A stretch of 6,887 nt of DNA, taken from assembly GCA_003696705.1 (NCBI GenBank), contig RFGD01000513.1:1-6887 (forward strand). Direction: 5' to 3'. The DNA is from Alphaproteobacteria bacterium. GTDB lineage: Bacteria > Pseudomonadota > Alphaproteobacteria > Rhodobacterales > Rhodobacteraceae. Positions within the stretch are counted from its first letter, which is position 1. Every line of letters starts with the position of its first letter. Positions 1 to 5,950 of this stretch are shown here, piece by piece. The notes below the pieces were generated by a model that had not been told where the DNA came from, did not search any database, and worked only from the letters and a program-made list of their open reading frames with translations. The position numbers were made by a program, and so were the translations under genes.

Positions 1-230
1 AAGTGACGGCCAGCGCCACGGGCCTGCGCTGGCCGGTCGAGGGGATCACCTTTGCGCCGCATGGGCGGGTCGGCACCTCGAACGAGGCGACGGGACCCGT
101 AGAGCTTCGCTTCTCGGCGCCGAGGATGCTGGTCATCCTCGACGCAGCGGCGCTCGGGGCGGCCGTGAAGGCGCTGGCGCCGGATCTGGCGCCGGCACCG
201 TTCAGTTGTCCACGTCCACCTCGTGGATGA
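1..230 (+). CDS. Thiamine diphosphokinase, C-terminal part (5' end outside window)
   Basis: This is the end of a gene entering from the left; the frame is read from base 3 and stops at TGA 228-230. About 75 residues are visible. They carry the C-terminal signature of thiamine diphosphokinase (thiamine pyrophosphokinase): a GLRWPVEG stretch near visible residues 7-14 and GTSNEATGPVEL near 24-35, followed by a hydrophobic strand (MLVILD). In the family this beta-rich domain binds thiamine, and the N-terminal domain, not visible here, binds ATP. The cytoplasmic enzyme transfers pyrophosphate from ATP to thiamine, giving thiamine diphosphate. The GTG at base 3 is not taken as a start because the visible part corresponds only to the end of the family's usual length of roughly 200 residues. 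The last nine codons and the stop overlap the convergent iron-binding gene, so the tail (a run rich in Pro, Arg and Cys) is probably not conserved. The assignment rests on motif recognition only. Confidence 0.75.
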   Translation, partial: VTASATGLRWPVEGITFAPHGRVGTSNEATGPVELRFSAPRMLVILDAAALGAAVKALAPDLAPAPFSCPRPPRG

Positions 231-1203
231 GGCGAAGGGCGGCCGGCCGAAGGTCGGCCAGCCTCGCCAGCGGCGCGTTGTCCGGCGTGAAGGTTCCCCA
301 GCTGGCGACCAGCGCCGACGGGTGCGCATCCAGGGTGACGGGATATTCGTAGTTTACCTCGGCATAGATCTCCTGCGCCTTGGGCGAGACGAGGAACTCG
401 AGGAACCGGACGGCATCGTCGCGGTGCGGCGCCGATGCGGTGAGCGCCGCGCCCGAGACGTTGACATGCGTGCCGCCCCCTTCGAACACCGGGAAGGCGA
501 TGTCGACGGCTTCGGCCCACTGGCGCTGTTCGGGGTCTTCGAGCATCTTGCCCATGTAATAGGTATTGCCGAGCGAGATGTCGCATTCGCCGGCCCAGAT
601 CGCCTTTACCTGGGCGCGGTCGTTGCCTTGCGGGCGGCGGGCGAGGTTGGCCTTGATGCCCTGAAGCCAGGCGCGGGTCTCGTCCTCGCCATGGTGGTAG
701 AGCATCGCGGCAACCAGCGCGACGTTGTAGGCATGCGTGAAGGGCCGGGTGCAGATCCGCCCTTTCCATACGGGATCGGCCAGGGCCTCGTAGGTCGTGA
801 CCTCGCCGGGCTTCACACGGTCCCTCGAGGCGTAGACGACCCGGGCGCGGGTCGTGACCCCGAACCAGCGGCCTTCGGGGTCACGAAGCTCGGCCGGAAT
901 TCGCGTCTCGAGCACAGGCGACGACAGCGGCTGGGTGACGCCGGCATCGACGATCTCCTTGAGGCGCGCGATATCCACCGTCATGACCACGTCGGCCGGC
1001 GAGCGGCGGCCTTCGGCGCCGAGGCGCTCGACCAGGCCCTTCTCGACAAAGGCGACGTTCACGGGGATGCCGGTTTCGGCCGTGAAGGCCTCGACAAGGG
1101 GCTGGATGAGTTCGGGCTGGCGCTGAGAGTAGATATTCACTTCGGCCGCGGCCGGCGAGGCGACGAGTGCCGCCATGGCAAGGAAGCGTCCAAGTCGGGT
1201 CAT
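202..1203 (-). CDS. Periplasmic Fe(3+)-binding protein of an ABC transporter (FutA/FbpA type)
   Basis: A 333-residue periplasmic solute-binding protein that delivers ferric iron to an ABC importer. Residues 1-20 form a Sec signal peptide with likely cleavage after SPAAA (A20/E21). The mature protein begins EVNIYSQRQ, the usual first strand of the ferric-binding family. Expected metal ligands are Y25 (NIYS), Y159 (THAYN) and the tandem Y215/Y216 (NTYYMGKM), matching the tyrosine-based iron site of FutA/FbpA proteins. GGGTHVNVSGAAL (242-254) and EVNYEYPV (282-289) are further family signatures. C151 and C207 are the only cysteines and might form a disulfide. The ATG at 1203 is preceded six bases upstream by GGAG (1210-1213). 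A candidate promoter with two palindromes lies directly upstream, suggesting control separate from mazG. No permease or ATPase gene is adjacent in the window, so its partners must be encoded elsewhere. The family is clear; ferric iron as substrate is inferred from the tyrosines. Confidence 0.92.
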   Translation of the reverse strand: MTRLGRFLAMAALVASPAAAEVNIYSQRQPELIQPLVEAFTAETGIPVNVAFVEKGLVERLGAEGRRSPADVVMTVDIARLKEIVDAGVTQPLSSPVLETRIPAELRDPEGRWFGVTTRARVVYASRDRVKPGEVTTYEALADPVWKGRICTRPFTHAYNVALVAAMLYHHGEDETRAWLQGIKANLARRPQGNDRAQVKAIWAGECDISLGNTYYMGKMLEDPEQRQWAEAVDIAFPVFEGGGTHVNVSGAALTASAPHRDDAVRFLEFLVSPKAQEIYAEVNYEYPVTLDAHPSALVASWGTFTPDNAPLARLADLRPAALRLIHEVDVDN

Positions 1204-1235
1204 GTGAGGCTCCGATGGGTTTTGCAGACGCCCTC

Positions 1236-1264
1236 GTTTAACCCGACAAAATTTGTCAGGTCAA
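1236..1264 (-). promoter_or_regulatory. Candidate sigma70-like promoter of the iron-binding protein gene
   Basis: Read on the minus strand, TTGACC (1264-1259; five of six matches to the -35 consensus) is followed by exactly 17 bases and then TTAAAC (1241-1236; a weak -10 box, three of six). Transcription would start near 1229, leaving a leader of about 26 bases before the ATG at 1203. It lies in the 73-bp gap between the mazG stop and the iron-binding gene. The optimal spacing and the palindrome filling the spacer favour a real, repressible promoter; the weak -10 box is the main doubt. Confidence 0.45.
1242..1260. promoter_or_regulatory. Palindromic operator candidate in the promoter spacer
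   Basis: A perfect 13-bp odd palindrome, GACAAAATTTGTC (1245-1257), extends to a 19-bp dyad (1242-1260) with a single mismatched pair (1244/1258). It occupies nearly the whole spacer of the candidate promoter of the ferric-binding gene, where a bound dimeric repressor would block RNA polymerase. Alphaproteobacteria control iron uptake through Fur/Mur, Irr, RirA and, in Rhodobacterales, an IscR-type regulator. I cannot tell from the sequence which of these, if any, binds here. Confidence 0.5.
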
Positions 1265-1273
1265 TAGCTGACC
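1259..1273. promoter_or_regulatory. Second palindrome overlapping the -35 box
   Basis: GGTCA-ATAGC-TGACC is a perfect 5-5-5 inverted repeat that contains the candidate -35 hexamer (1259-1264) and shares two bases with the 19-bp dyad beside it. TGTCA and GGTCA stand next to each other at the junction (1254-1263 region), so the two elements share TGACC/TGACA half-sites. It ends three bases beyond the mazG stop codon (1277-1279). It could be a second operator or part of a composite site. A five-pair stem without a following U-run is a poor terminator. Confidence 0.35.
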
Positions 1274-1276
1274 AAT

Positions 1277-2134
1277 TTACTCGTCATTGCTCGCGTCCGG
1301 CTCGTCCTTCCGGCCCTCGGCACCTTTCGCCTCGACCCACAGGGCTTCGAGTTCGTCCAGCGAGACGTCTTCCGGCCGGCGGCCGGTCCGGGCAAGGGCG
1401 CGCTCGATATGTTCGAAGCGGCGCGTGAACTTGGCGTTCGTCCTGCGCAAGGCCGCCTCGGGGTCGAGGCCAAGGTGGCGACCGAGGTTGACGACGGCGA
1501 AGAGGAGATCGCCGAACTCGTCCTCGAGCCGGTCCGGATCCGTCCCGGCGCGCGCCTCGGCCAGTTCGTGCGCTTCCTCGACGATCTTTTCCATGACGCC
1601 TTCGCGGCTCGGCCAGTCGAAGCCGACGCGGGCGGCGCGGTTCTGAAGCTTGAGCGCCCGGGTGAGGGCCGGAAGGCCCCGGGCGACGCCGGCAAGGGCA
1701 CCGGCCTCGGCCCTGGAGGCGCGCTCGGCGGCCTTCATCCGCTCCCAGTCGCGGGTCTGTTGCTCGGCCGACTTTTCACGGCTTTCGTCGCCGAACACGT
1801 GGGGGTGGCGGGCCACCATCTTGTCGGCGACGGCGCGGACGACGTCCTCGAAGTCGAAGAGCCCGCGCTCGCGGGCGATCGCCGAGTGATAGACGACCTG
1901 CAAGAGAAGATCGCCAAGCTCTCCTCTGAGCTCGTCCCAGTCCTGGCGCTCGATGGCGTCGGCGACCTCGTAGGCCTCTTCGATGGTATAGGGGGCGATG
2001 GTGTCGAAGTCCTGTTCGATGTCCCAGGGGCAGCCCGTTTCGGGGTCACGCAGGCGGCGCATGATCTCGAGAAGGCGGCGGATGTCGCCCGTGGGTGCAA
2101 GGCAGGTCTTCTGGCTGTCGGCCTGGTCGCTCAT
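1277..2134 (-). CDS. mazG: MazG nucleoside triphosphate pyrophosphohydrolase
   Basis: A 285-residue cytoplasmic enzyme that hydrolyses (d)NTPs to the monophosphate and pyrophosphate, a house-cleaning role toward non-canonical nucleotides; in E. coli MazG also affects ppGpp levels. Two tandem MazG helical domains are visible. Domain 1 has GCPWD (34-38), the metal-binding EExxE as EEAYE (52-56) and GELGDLLLQVVYHS (71-84) with E72 and D75. Domain 2 has EEAHE (186-190) and EDEFGDLLFAVVNLGRH (204-220) with E206 and D209. Both sets of acidic metal ligands are intact. The intervening KMVARHPHVFGD (105-116) is typical of full-length proteobacterial MazG, and the length is somewhat above the roughly 265 of E. 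coli, through N- and C-terminal extensions. The ATG at 2134 is fixed by a perfect AGGAGG (2142-2147) seven bases upstream. It follows the RND permease gene by 84 bp with its own candidate promoter, so a functional link to efflux is unlikely. Confidence 0.96.
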   Translation of the reverse strand: MSDQADSQKTCLAPTGDIRRLLEIMRRLRDPETGCPWDIEQDFDTIAPYTIEEAYEVADAIERQDWDELRGELGDLLLQVVYHSAIARERGLFDFEDVVRAVADKMVARHPHVFGDESREKSAEQQTRDWERMKAAERASRAEAGALAGVARGLPALTRALKLQNRAARVGFDWPSREGVMEKIVEEAHELAEARAGTDPDRLEDEFGDLLFAVVNLGRHLGLDPEAALRRTNAKFTRRFEHIERALARTGRRPEDVSLDELEALWVEAKGAEGRKDEPDASNDE

Positions 2135-2141
2135 GGCGCGT

Positions 2142-2147
2142 CCTCCT
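2142..2147 (-). promoter_or_regulatory. Strong Shine-Dalgarno sequence of mazG
   Basis: On the minus strand AGGAGG stands seven bases before the ATG at 2134, a perfect anti-16S match at good spacing. It settles the mazG start and implies efficient translation. Confidence 0.85.
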
Positions 2148-2168
2148 GGCTGAGGCGGTCGGGTCGGG

Positions 2169-2197
2169 AATAGATCGGATGACGGCGGGCCTGTCTA
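2169..2197 (-). promoter_or_regulatory. Candidate promoter of mazG
   Basis: On the minus strand TAGACA (2197-2192; five of six to the -35 consensus) and TCTATT (2174-2169; four of six to the -10 consensus) are separated by exactly 17 bases. The start point would be near 2162, giving a leader of about 28 bases that includes the strong Shine-Dalgarno. This would let mazG be transcribed independently of the efflux operon upstream. The call rests on consensus matching alone. Confidence 0.4.
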
Positions 2198-2203
2198 CAG
2201 GCC
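2188..2203. repeat. Short GC-rich inverted repeat after the RND permease gene
   Basis: GGCCTG-TCTA-CAGGCC is a perfect six-pair inverted repeat beginning about 16 bases past the permease stop codon. On the minus strand it could form an RNA hairpin at the end of the efflux operon message. No T-run follows, so it is not a standard intrinsic terminator. It also covers the candidate -35 box of mazG, so it may instead be a protein site, or chance in GC-rich DNA. Confidence 0.4.
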
Positions 2204-2218
2204 GGACGCAATGCCGGG

Positions 2219-5200
2219 CTACTCGGCCGCGCGAAGCGGGGGCTTTGCCGGGGGCGTCTCGGGAGGCGTCTCGGGCGACGTTTCGGGGGGCACCTCGTCG
2301 CCTTGCGCCCCTTCGCCGGCCGGACCCGCGGCGCCGGCGTCCGCAGGCGCAGCACCGGTGCCGTCTGCCTCCCACACGATGAGGGGATTTCTAAGCCGCC
2401 GCGTCGCGCGACGCAGCGCAAGGTCACGCGACCGTGCGCTGTCGCGGCGGAAGGACAGGGCCGCGAGCTGGCGGAAGGTGGCGTAGGCGCCCGCCGCAAG
2501 CCAGACGCGAATGGCCAGAAGCGCGGGCGTCAGGACAAGGGTCAGCATTGTCGCGACGCCAAGGCCGAAGACCACCGCCGTGGCAAGCTGTTTCCACCAG
2601 AGCGCCGTGGGCGCGTCGATCGTGTAGCCGCCCGCGAAGAAGTCGAGGCTGAGCCCGAACATCATCGGCGCAAGACCGGCCATGGTGGTGATCGTCGTCA
2701 GAAGGACAGGGCGCAGTCGGTCCTCGGCGGTGCGCACGATCGCCTCGATCCGGGGCATGTAGCTTGCGTATTCCTGGTAGGTGTCGATGAGAACGATGTT
2801 GTTGTTCACGACAATCCCCGCAAGCGCGACGATCCCCGTGCCCGTCATGATGATCGAGAAGGGCTGGTGCATGACCATCATGCCGATGAGCACGCCCGTC
2901 GTCGACAGGACCACCGCCAGAAGCACCAGAACGGCATTGTAGAAGCTGTTGAACTGCGCCAGGAGAATGACGAACATCAGCCCGAGCGCGCCCAGGAACG
3001 CCTTGCCCAGGAAGGCCTGGCTTTCGGCCTGTTCTTCCTGGTCGCCGCTCCATTCCCAGCTGATCCCGTCGGGAAGCGGGTGCTCGGATTCCAGCCAGCG
3101 CGAGATCTCGGCGATCCGCTCGTTGGCGTTGACCGGTTTCACGGTCAGCCGCCCCTCGGCCACGGCTTGGGACAGTTCGGGATCGGCGTCGACCGCCGTT
3201 GCCGGCATGACCCGTTCCGGCCCGTCTCCGACCAGCTTGACAAGACCGTCCGAGACATCGGCCTTCACGTCGAAGAACCGCTTCTGGTTGATGCGGTCGA
3301 TGCGCCCGAGCTTCCGGTCGGGCGAGATCTGGATGAAGTTCGAGAGCGGCACCAGCCCCTTCCGCGTCGGCACGCGCAGCGTCTCGAGCGTCGACAGCGT
3401 GCGATATTCGGGCGGCAGGCGCACCGGAATGTCGATTTCCTTGTCCGAGTCGTCGGCGCGCATCGTGTCGAGCACGAGGCCACGGGTCACAAGTTGAACG
3501 AGCCCGCCGACCGTCGCGACATCGACGCCGTATCGGCCCGCCTTCTCGACGTCGACGTCGATGCGCCAGTCGATGCCGGGCAGCGGCCGCGTGTCTTCGA
3601 TTTCCACGAGCCCCGGCGTCTGCGCGAACCGCGCCTCGACGATCTCGACGGCCTTCACGAGGTCGTTCCAGTGGTCGCCCTCGAGCCGCAGTTGCAGCGG
3701 CTTGCCGGACGCCGGGCCGCGCGACTGTTCAAGGATGTCCGTGCGGATGCCGGGAATGCTTCCGACGCGTTCGGCGACGCGGGCCATGATGAGATCGCCG
3801 TCAAGGTCGGGATCGTCCTTGCGCGCCTCCCAGGGTTCGAGCTCGATCTGGATCTGGCCGATCGTGTCGCGTGGGGCCGTGGCGCCGCCCGTGTTCTGGT
3901 TGAGCCCGCCGGATCCGGCGAAGGCGAAGACCGAGGCGATGCCCGGCATGTCGAGAACCTGCGCCTCGGCCTCTCGGACAAGGGCATCCTTCTCGGCCAC
4001 CGAAAGGTTGCCGCGGGCGCGGACGTAGACAATGGCGTTTTCGGGTTCGGACTTGACGAAGAACTCGACGCCGAGGTTGTTGCGCCCGTAGCTCACGAAG
4101 ACGGTAACGACGAAGGCGGCGGTCGCGACAAGCGTCACGACGGGCATCACCGGGTTTCCGGCGACAAGGCGGATGAGCGCTCCGAACAGCCGGCGGCGCC
4201 GGCCGGCATGGATGCGCCGTGGCCGGCGGATCGGCTTCAGCGAGCCGACCACGACACCGACAAGCTGCACCGAGAGAACGAACATGATCGCCCCCGGCAG
4301 GACGGCCAGGGCGGGGTTCGTGTCGGGATCGATGTCCAGAAGGAAGGCAGGGTTCAGGACCTGACGCGCCGAGAGGTAGAGCGCCCAGGCGGCGGCAATC
4401 GCCAGCACCAGGCGAAAGGGCCAGGGCAGGGCGTCGCGCAGCCAGGCGGACATGCCGCCCAGAAGCCGGCTCAGCCGTCCCGCGACACCGCCGACGACGG
4501 GAAGATAGACGAGCGCGACGACCAGCGATGCGGAAAGGACGAAGATCAGCGTGACGGGCAGCATGCCCATGAACTCGCCCGGGACGCCCGGCCAGAAGAG
4601 CATCGGAAGGAAGGCGCAAAGCGTCGTCGCCGTCGAGGACACGACGGGCCAGAACATGCGCTTGGCGGCCTCGACATAGGCCGACATGGGCCCCGAGCCC
4701 TCGGATATGCGCTTGTCGGCGTATTCGACCACGACGATGGCGCCGTCCACGAGCATGCCCACGGCCAGGATGAGCCCGAACATGACGATGTTCGAGATGG
4801 CCACCCCCATGATGGCCAGAAGCGCGAAGCAAAGAAGGAAGGAGGTCGGAATGGCGAACCCGACCAGAAGGGCCGAGCGAAGCCCGAGCGAGCCGAGCAC
4901 GACGATCATCACGAGCGCGATCGCGGTCAGCACGGACCCTTCGAGCTGGCTGATCATGCTCTTGACGGTGCGCGACTGGTCAAGGGTGACGTCGACCCGC
5001 ACCGCCTTTTGCAGCGCCTCGGGCCAGGTCTGGCGCTCTTCCTCGATCAGCTTGCGCACGTCGCGCGAGGTCTCGATGATGTTGAAGCCCTTGCGCTTGA
5101 CGACCTGCAGGGCAATCGTCGTGCGCCCGTTGTAGCGCGCCGTCCCCTTGCGATCAGCGAAGGTCAGGCGGATGTCGGCGAGTTCCCCCAGCGTCACGAC

Positions 5201-5950
5201 GCGGTCGCCGTTCACCTTGATCGGCAGTTGATAGACGTCCTCGACATCGTTGAACGAGGCGGGAATCTTGACCGAGAAGGCGCCTCGTTCGCCTTCCAGT
5301 TCCCCGGCGGCGACAAGGCGGTTGTTGTTGACCACGACGTTGATCAGCTCGGCCGCGGTGACGTTGTAGGCTTCGAGCGCCAGCGGGTCGATGGTGACCT
5401 CGAGCATCTCGTCGCGTTCGCCGGCGATGCCGGCGTCAAGGATGGCCGGCATCGCCTCGAGCCGGTCCTGAAGGGCGTTGGCCAGCCGAAGAAGCGTGCG
5501 CTCGGGAACCTCGCCCGACAGGGCGACGACAAGGATCGGGAATTCCGAAAAGTTGATCTCGTTGATCGTGTACTTGTCGGCGCCTTCCGGGAACTCGGCC
5601 TCGGCGCGGTTCATCCGGTCGCGGACGTCGGCGATCGTCTTCGTCTTGTCCCAGTCGAAATCGAACTCGAGGAAGACGCCGGCATAGCCTTCGGAGGCAT
5701 TGGCGGTCATCTTCTTGAGCCCGTCGAGGTCCTGAAGCTCGGCCTCCATCGGCTTGACAAGAAGCTTTTCCGAATCCTCGGCCGAAATGCCCTGGAAGGG
5801 CACCGAGACGAAGAGCCCCGGGATCGAGATGTCCGGCTCGCCCTCCTTGGGCAGGGCGACATAGGCGATGGCGCCGGCGCCGACCGACAGAAGGATCAGC
5901 GCGATGACCATGCGCGCCCGGCGCGAAGCCCAGTCGACGATGCCGGTCAT
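2219..5950 (-). CDS. RND-family efflux permease (inner-membrane proton antiporter)
   Basis: A 1243-residue RND permease, the inner-membrane pump of a tripartite efflux system driven by proton influx. TM1 is near 13-33, followed by a periplasmic loop of about 300 residues (porter domain). TM2-TM6 lie near 337-487, the second periplasmic loop near 620-980, and TM8-TM12 near 982-1148. TM4 carries AVGMLVDGAIVVVEY: D402 matches the AcrB relay residue D407, but the second aspartate is G403. TM10 reads GIVVNNNIVLID, with N1049 where AcrB has K940. Two extra hydrophobic segments (about 508-527 and 545-570) and an arginine-rich stretch (574-587) lie between TM6 and TM7. After TM12 a charged, then Ala/Pro-rich tail of about 95 residues ends in PPET-type repeats, making the protein longer than the usual 1020-1050. 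The start overlaps the adaptor stop in ATGA. The substrate cannot be predicted; the TM4 and TM10 motifs do not suggest a CusA/CzcA metal pump. Confidence 0.93.
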   Translation of the reverse strand: MTGIVDWASRRARMVIALILLSVGAGAIAYVALPKEGEPDISIPGLFVSVPFQGISAEDSEKLLVKPMEAELQDLDGLKKMTANASEGYAGVFLEFDFDWDKTKTIADVRDRMNRAEAEFPEGADKYTINEINFSEFPILVVALSGEVPERTLLRLANALQDRLEAMPAILDAGIAGERDEMLEVTIDPLALEAYNVTAAELINVVVNNNRLVAAGELEGERGAFSVKIPASFNDVEDVYQLPIKVNGDRVVTLGELADIRLTFADRKGTARYNGRTTIALQVVKRKGFNIIETSRDVRKLIEEERQTWPEALQKAVRVDVTLDQSRTVKSMISQLEGSVLTAIALVMIVVLGSLGLRSALLVGFAIPTSFLLCFALLAIMGVAISNIVMFGLILAVGMLVDGAIVVVEYADKRISEGSGPMSAYVEAAKRMFWPVVSSTATTLCAFLPMLFWPGVPGEFMGMLPVTLIFVLSASLVVALVYLPVVGGVAGRLSRLLGGMSAWLRDALPWPFRLVLAIAAAWALYLSARQVLNPAFLLDIDPDTNPALAVLPGAIMFVLSVQLVGVVVGSLKPIRRPRRIHAGRRRRLFGALIRLVAGNPVMPVVTLVATAAFVVTVFVSYGRNNLGVEFFVKSEPENAIVYVRARGNLSVAEKDALVREAEAQVLDMPGIASVFAFAGSGGLNQNTGGATAPRDTIGQIQIELEPWEARKDDPDLDGDLIMARVAERVGSIPGIRTDILEQSRGPASGKPLQLRLEGDHWNDLVKAVEIVEARFAQTPGLVEIEDTRPLPGIDWRIDVDVEKAGRYGVDVATVGGLVQLVTRGLVLDTMRADDSDKEIDIPVRLPPEYRTLSTLETLRVPTRKGLVPLSNFIQISPDRKLGRIDRINQKRFFDVKADVSDGLVKLVGDGPERVMPATAVDADPELSQAVAEGRLTVKPVNANERIAEISRWLESEHPLPDGISWEWSGDQEEQAESQAFLGKAFLGALGLMFVILLAQFNSFYNAVLVLLAVVLSTTGVLIGMMVMHQPFSIIMTGTGIVALAGIVVNNNIVLIDTYQEYASYMPRIEAIVRTAEDRLRPVLLTTITTMAGLAPMMFGLSLDFFAGGYTIDAPTALWWKQLATAVVFGLGVATMLTLVLTPALLAIRVWLAAGAYATFRQLAALSFRRDSARSRDLALRRATRRLRNPLIVWEADGTGAAPADAGAAGPAGEGAQGDEVPPETSPETPPETPPAKPPLRAAE
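2253..2300. repeat. 12-bp tandem repeat in the 3' end of the RND permease gene
   Basis: Units GGCGTCTCGGGA (2253-2264), GGCGTCTCGGGC (2265-2276) and GACGTTTCGGGG (2277-2288) follow one another, with a degenerate fourth at 2289-2300. On the coding strand they give four-residue PPET/SPET units (about residues 1221-1232, flanked by a PPAK). The length keeps the frame, so copy number could vary without disrupting the permease. Confidence 0.75.
5947..5950 (-). other. ATGA stop/start overlap coupling adaptor and permease
   Basis: On the minus strand the TGA of the adaptor (5949-5947) overlaps the ATG of the permease (5950-5948). This classic arrangement for translational coupling supports one operon and stoichiometric production of the two pump parts. 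Confidence 0.9.

Noticed and set aside
202..1203. Possibility that the binding protein is ThiB (thiamine uptake), given the neighbouring thiamine diphosphokinase gene.
   Set aside because: The tandem tyrosine NTYYMG, the NIYS start and the GTHVNVSG and NYEYPV signatures fit the ferric-binding FutA/FbpA group. The kinase gene is convergent, not in the same operon.
223..1428. Plus-strand open frame of about 400 codons opposite the iron-binding gene and the end of mazG.
   Set aside because: The product is low-complexity and Arg/Gly/Asp-rich, and it crosses an intergenic region and two well-identified minus-strand genes. It is a shadow of GC-rich coding sequence.
1409..2173. Plus-strand open frame of about 250 codons opposite mazG.
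   Set aside because: Both catalytic domains of MazG are encoded on the other strand with a perfect Shine-Dalgarno; this frame has no recognisable motif.
2188..2203. Inverted repeat after the permease as an intrinsic terminator.
   Set aside because: The stem is only six pairs and no T-run follows on the minus strand, so it is listed as a plain inverted repeat.
2219..5950. Reading the permease as a heavy-metal (CusA/CzcA) pump.
   Set aside because: The TM4 region lacks the acidic pattern of metal RND pumps and the adaptor shows no obvious metal-binding histidine or methionine clusters. A general organic-solute efflux role is more likely, with substrate unknown.
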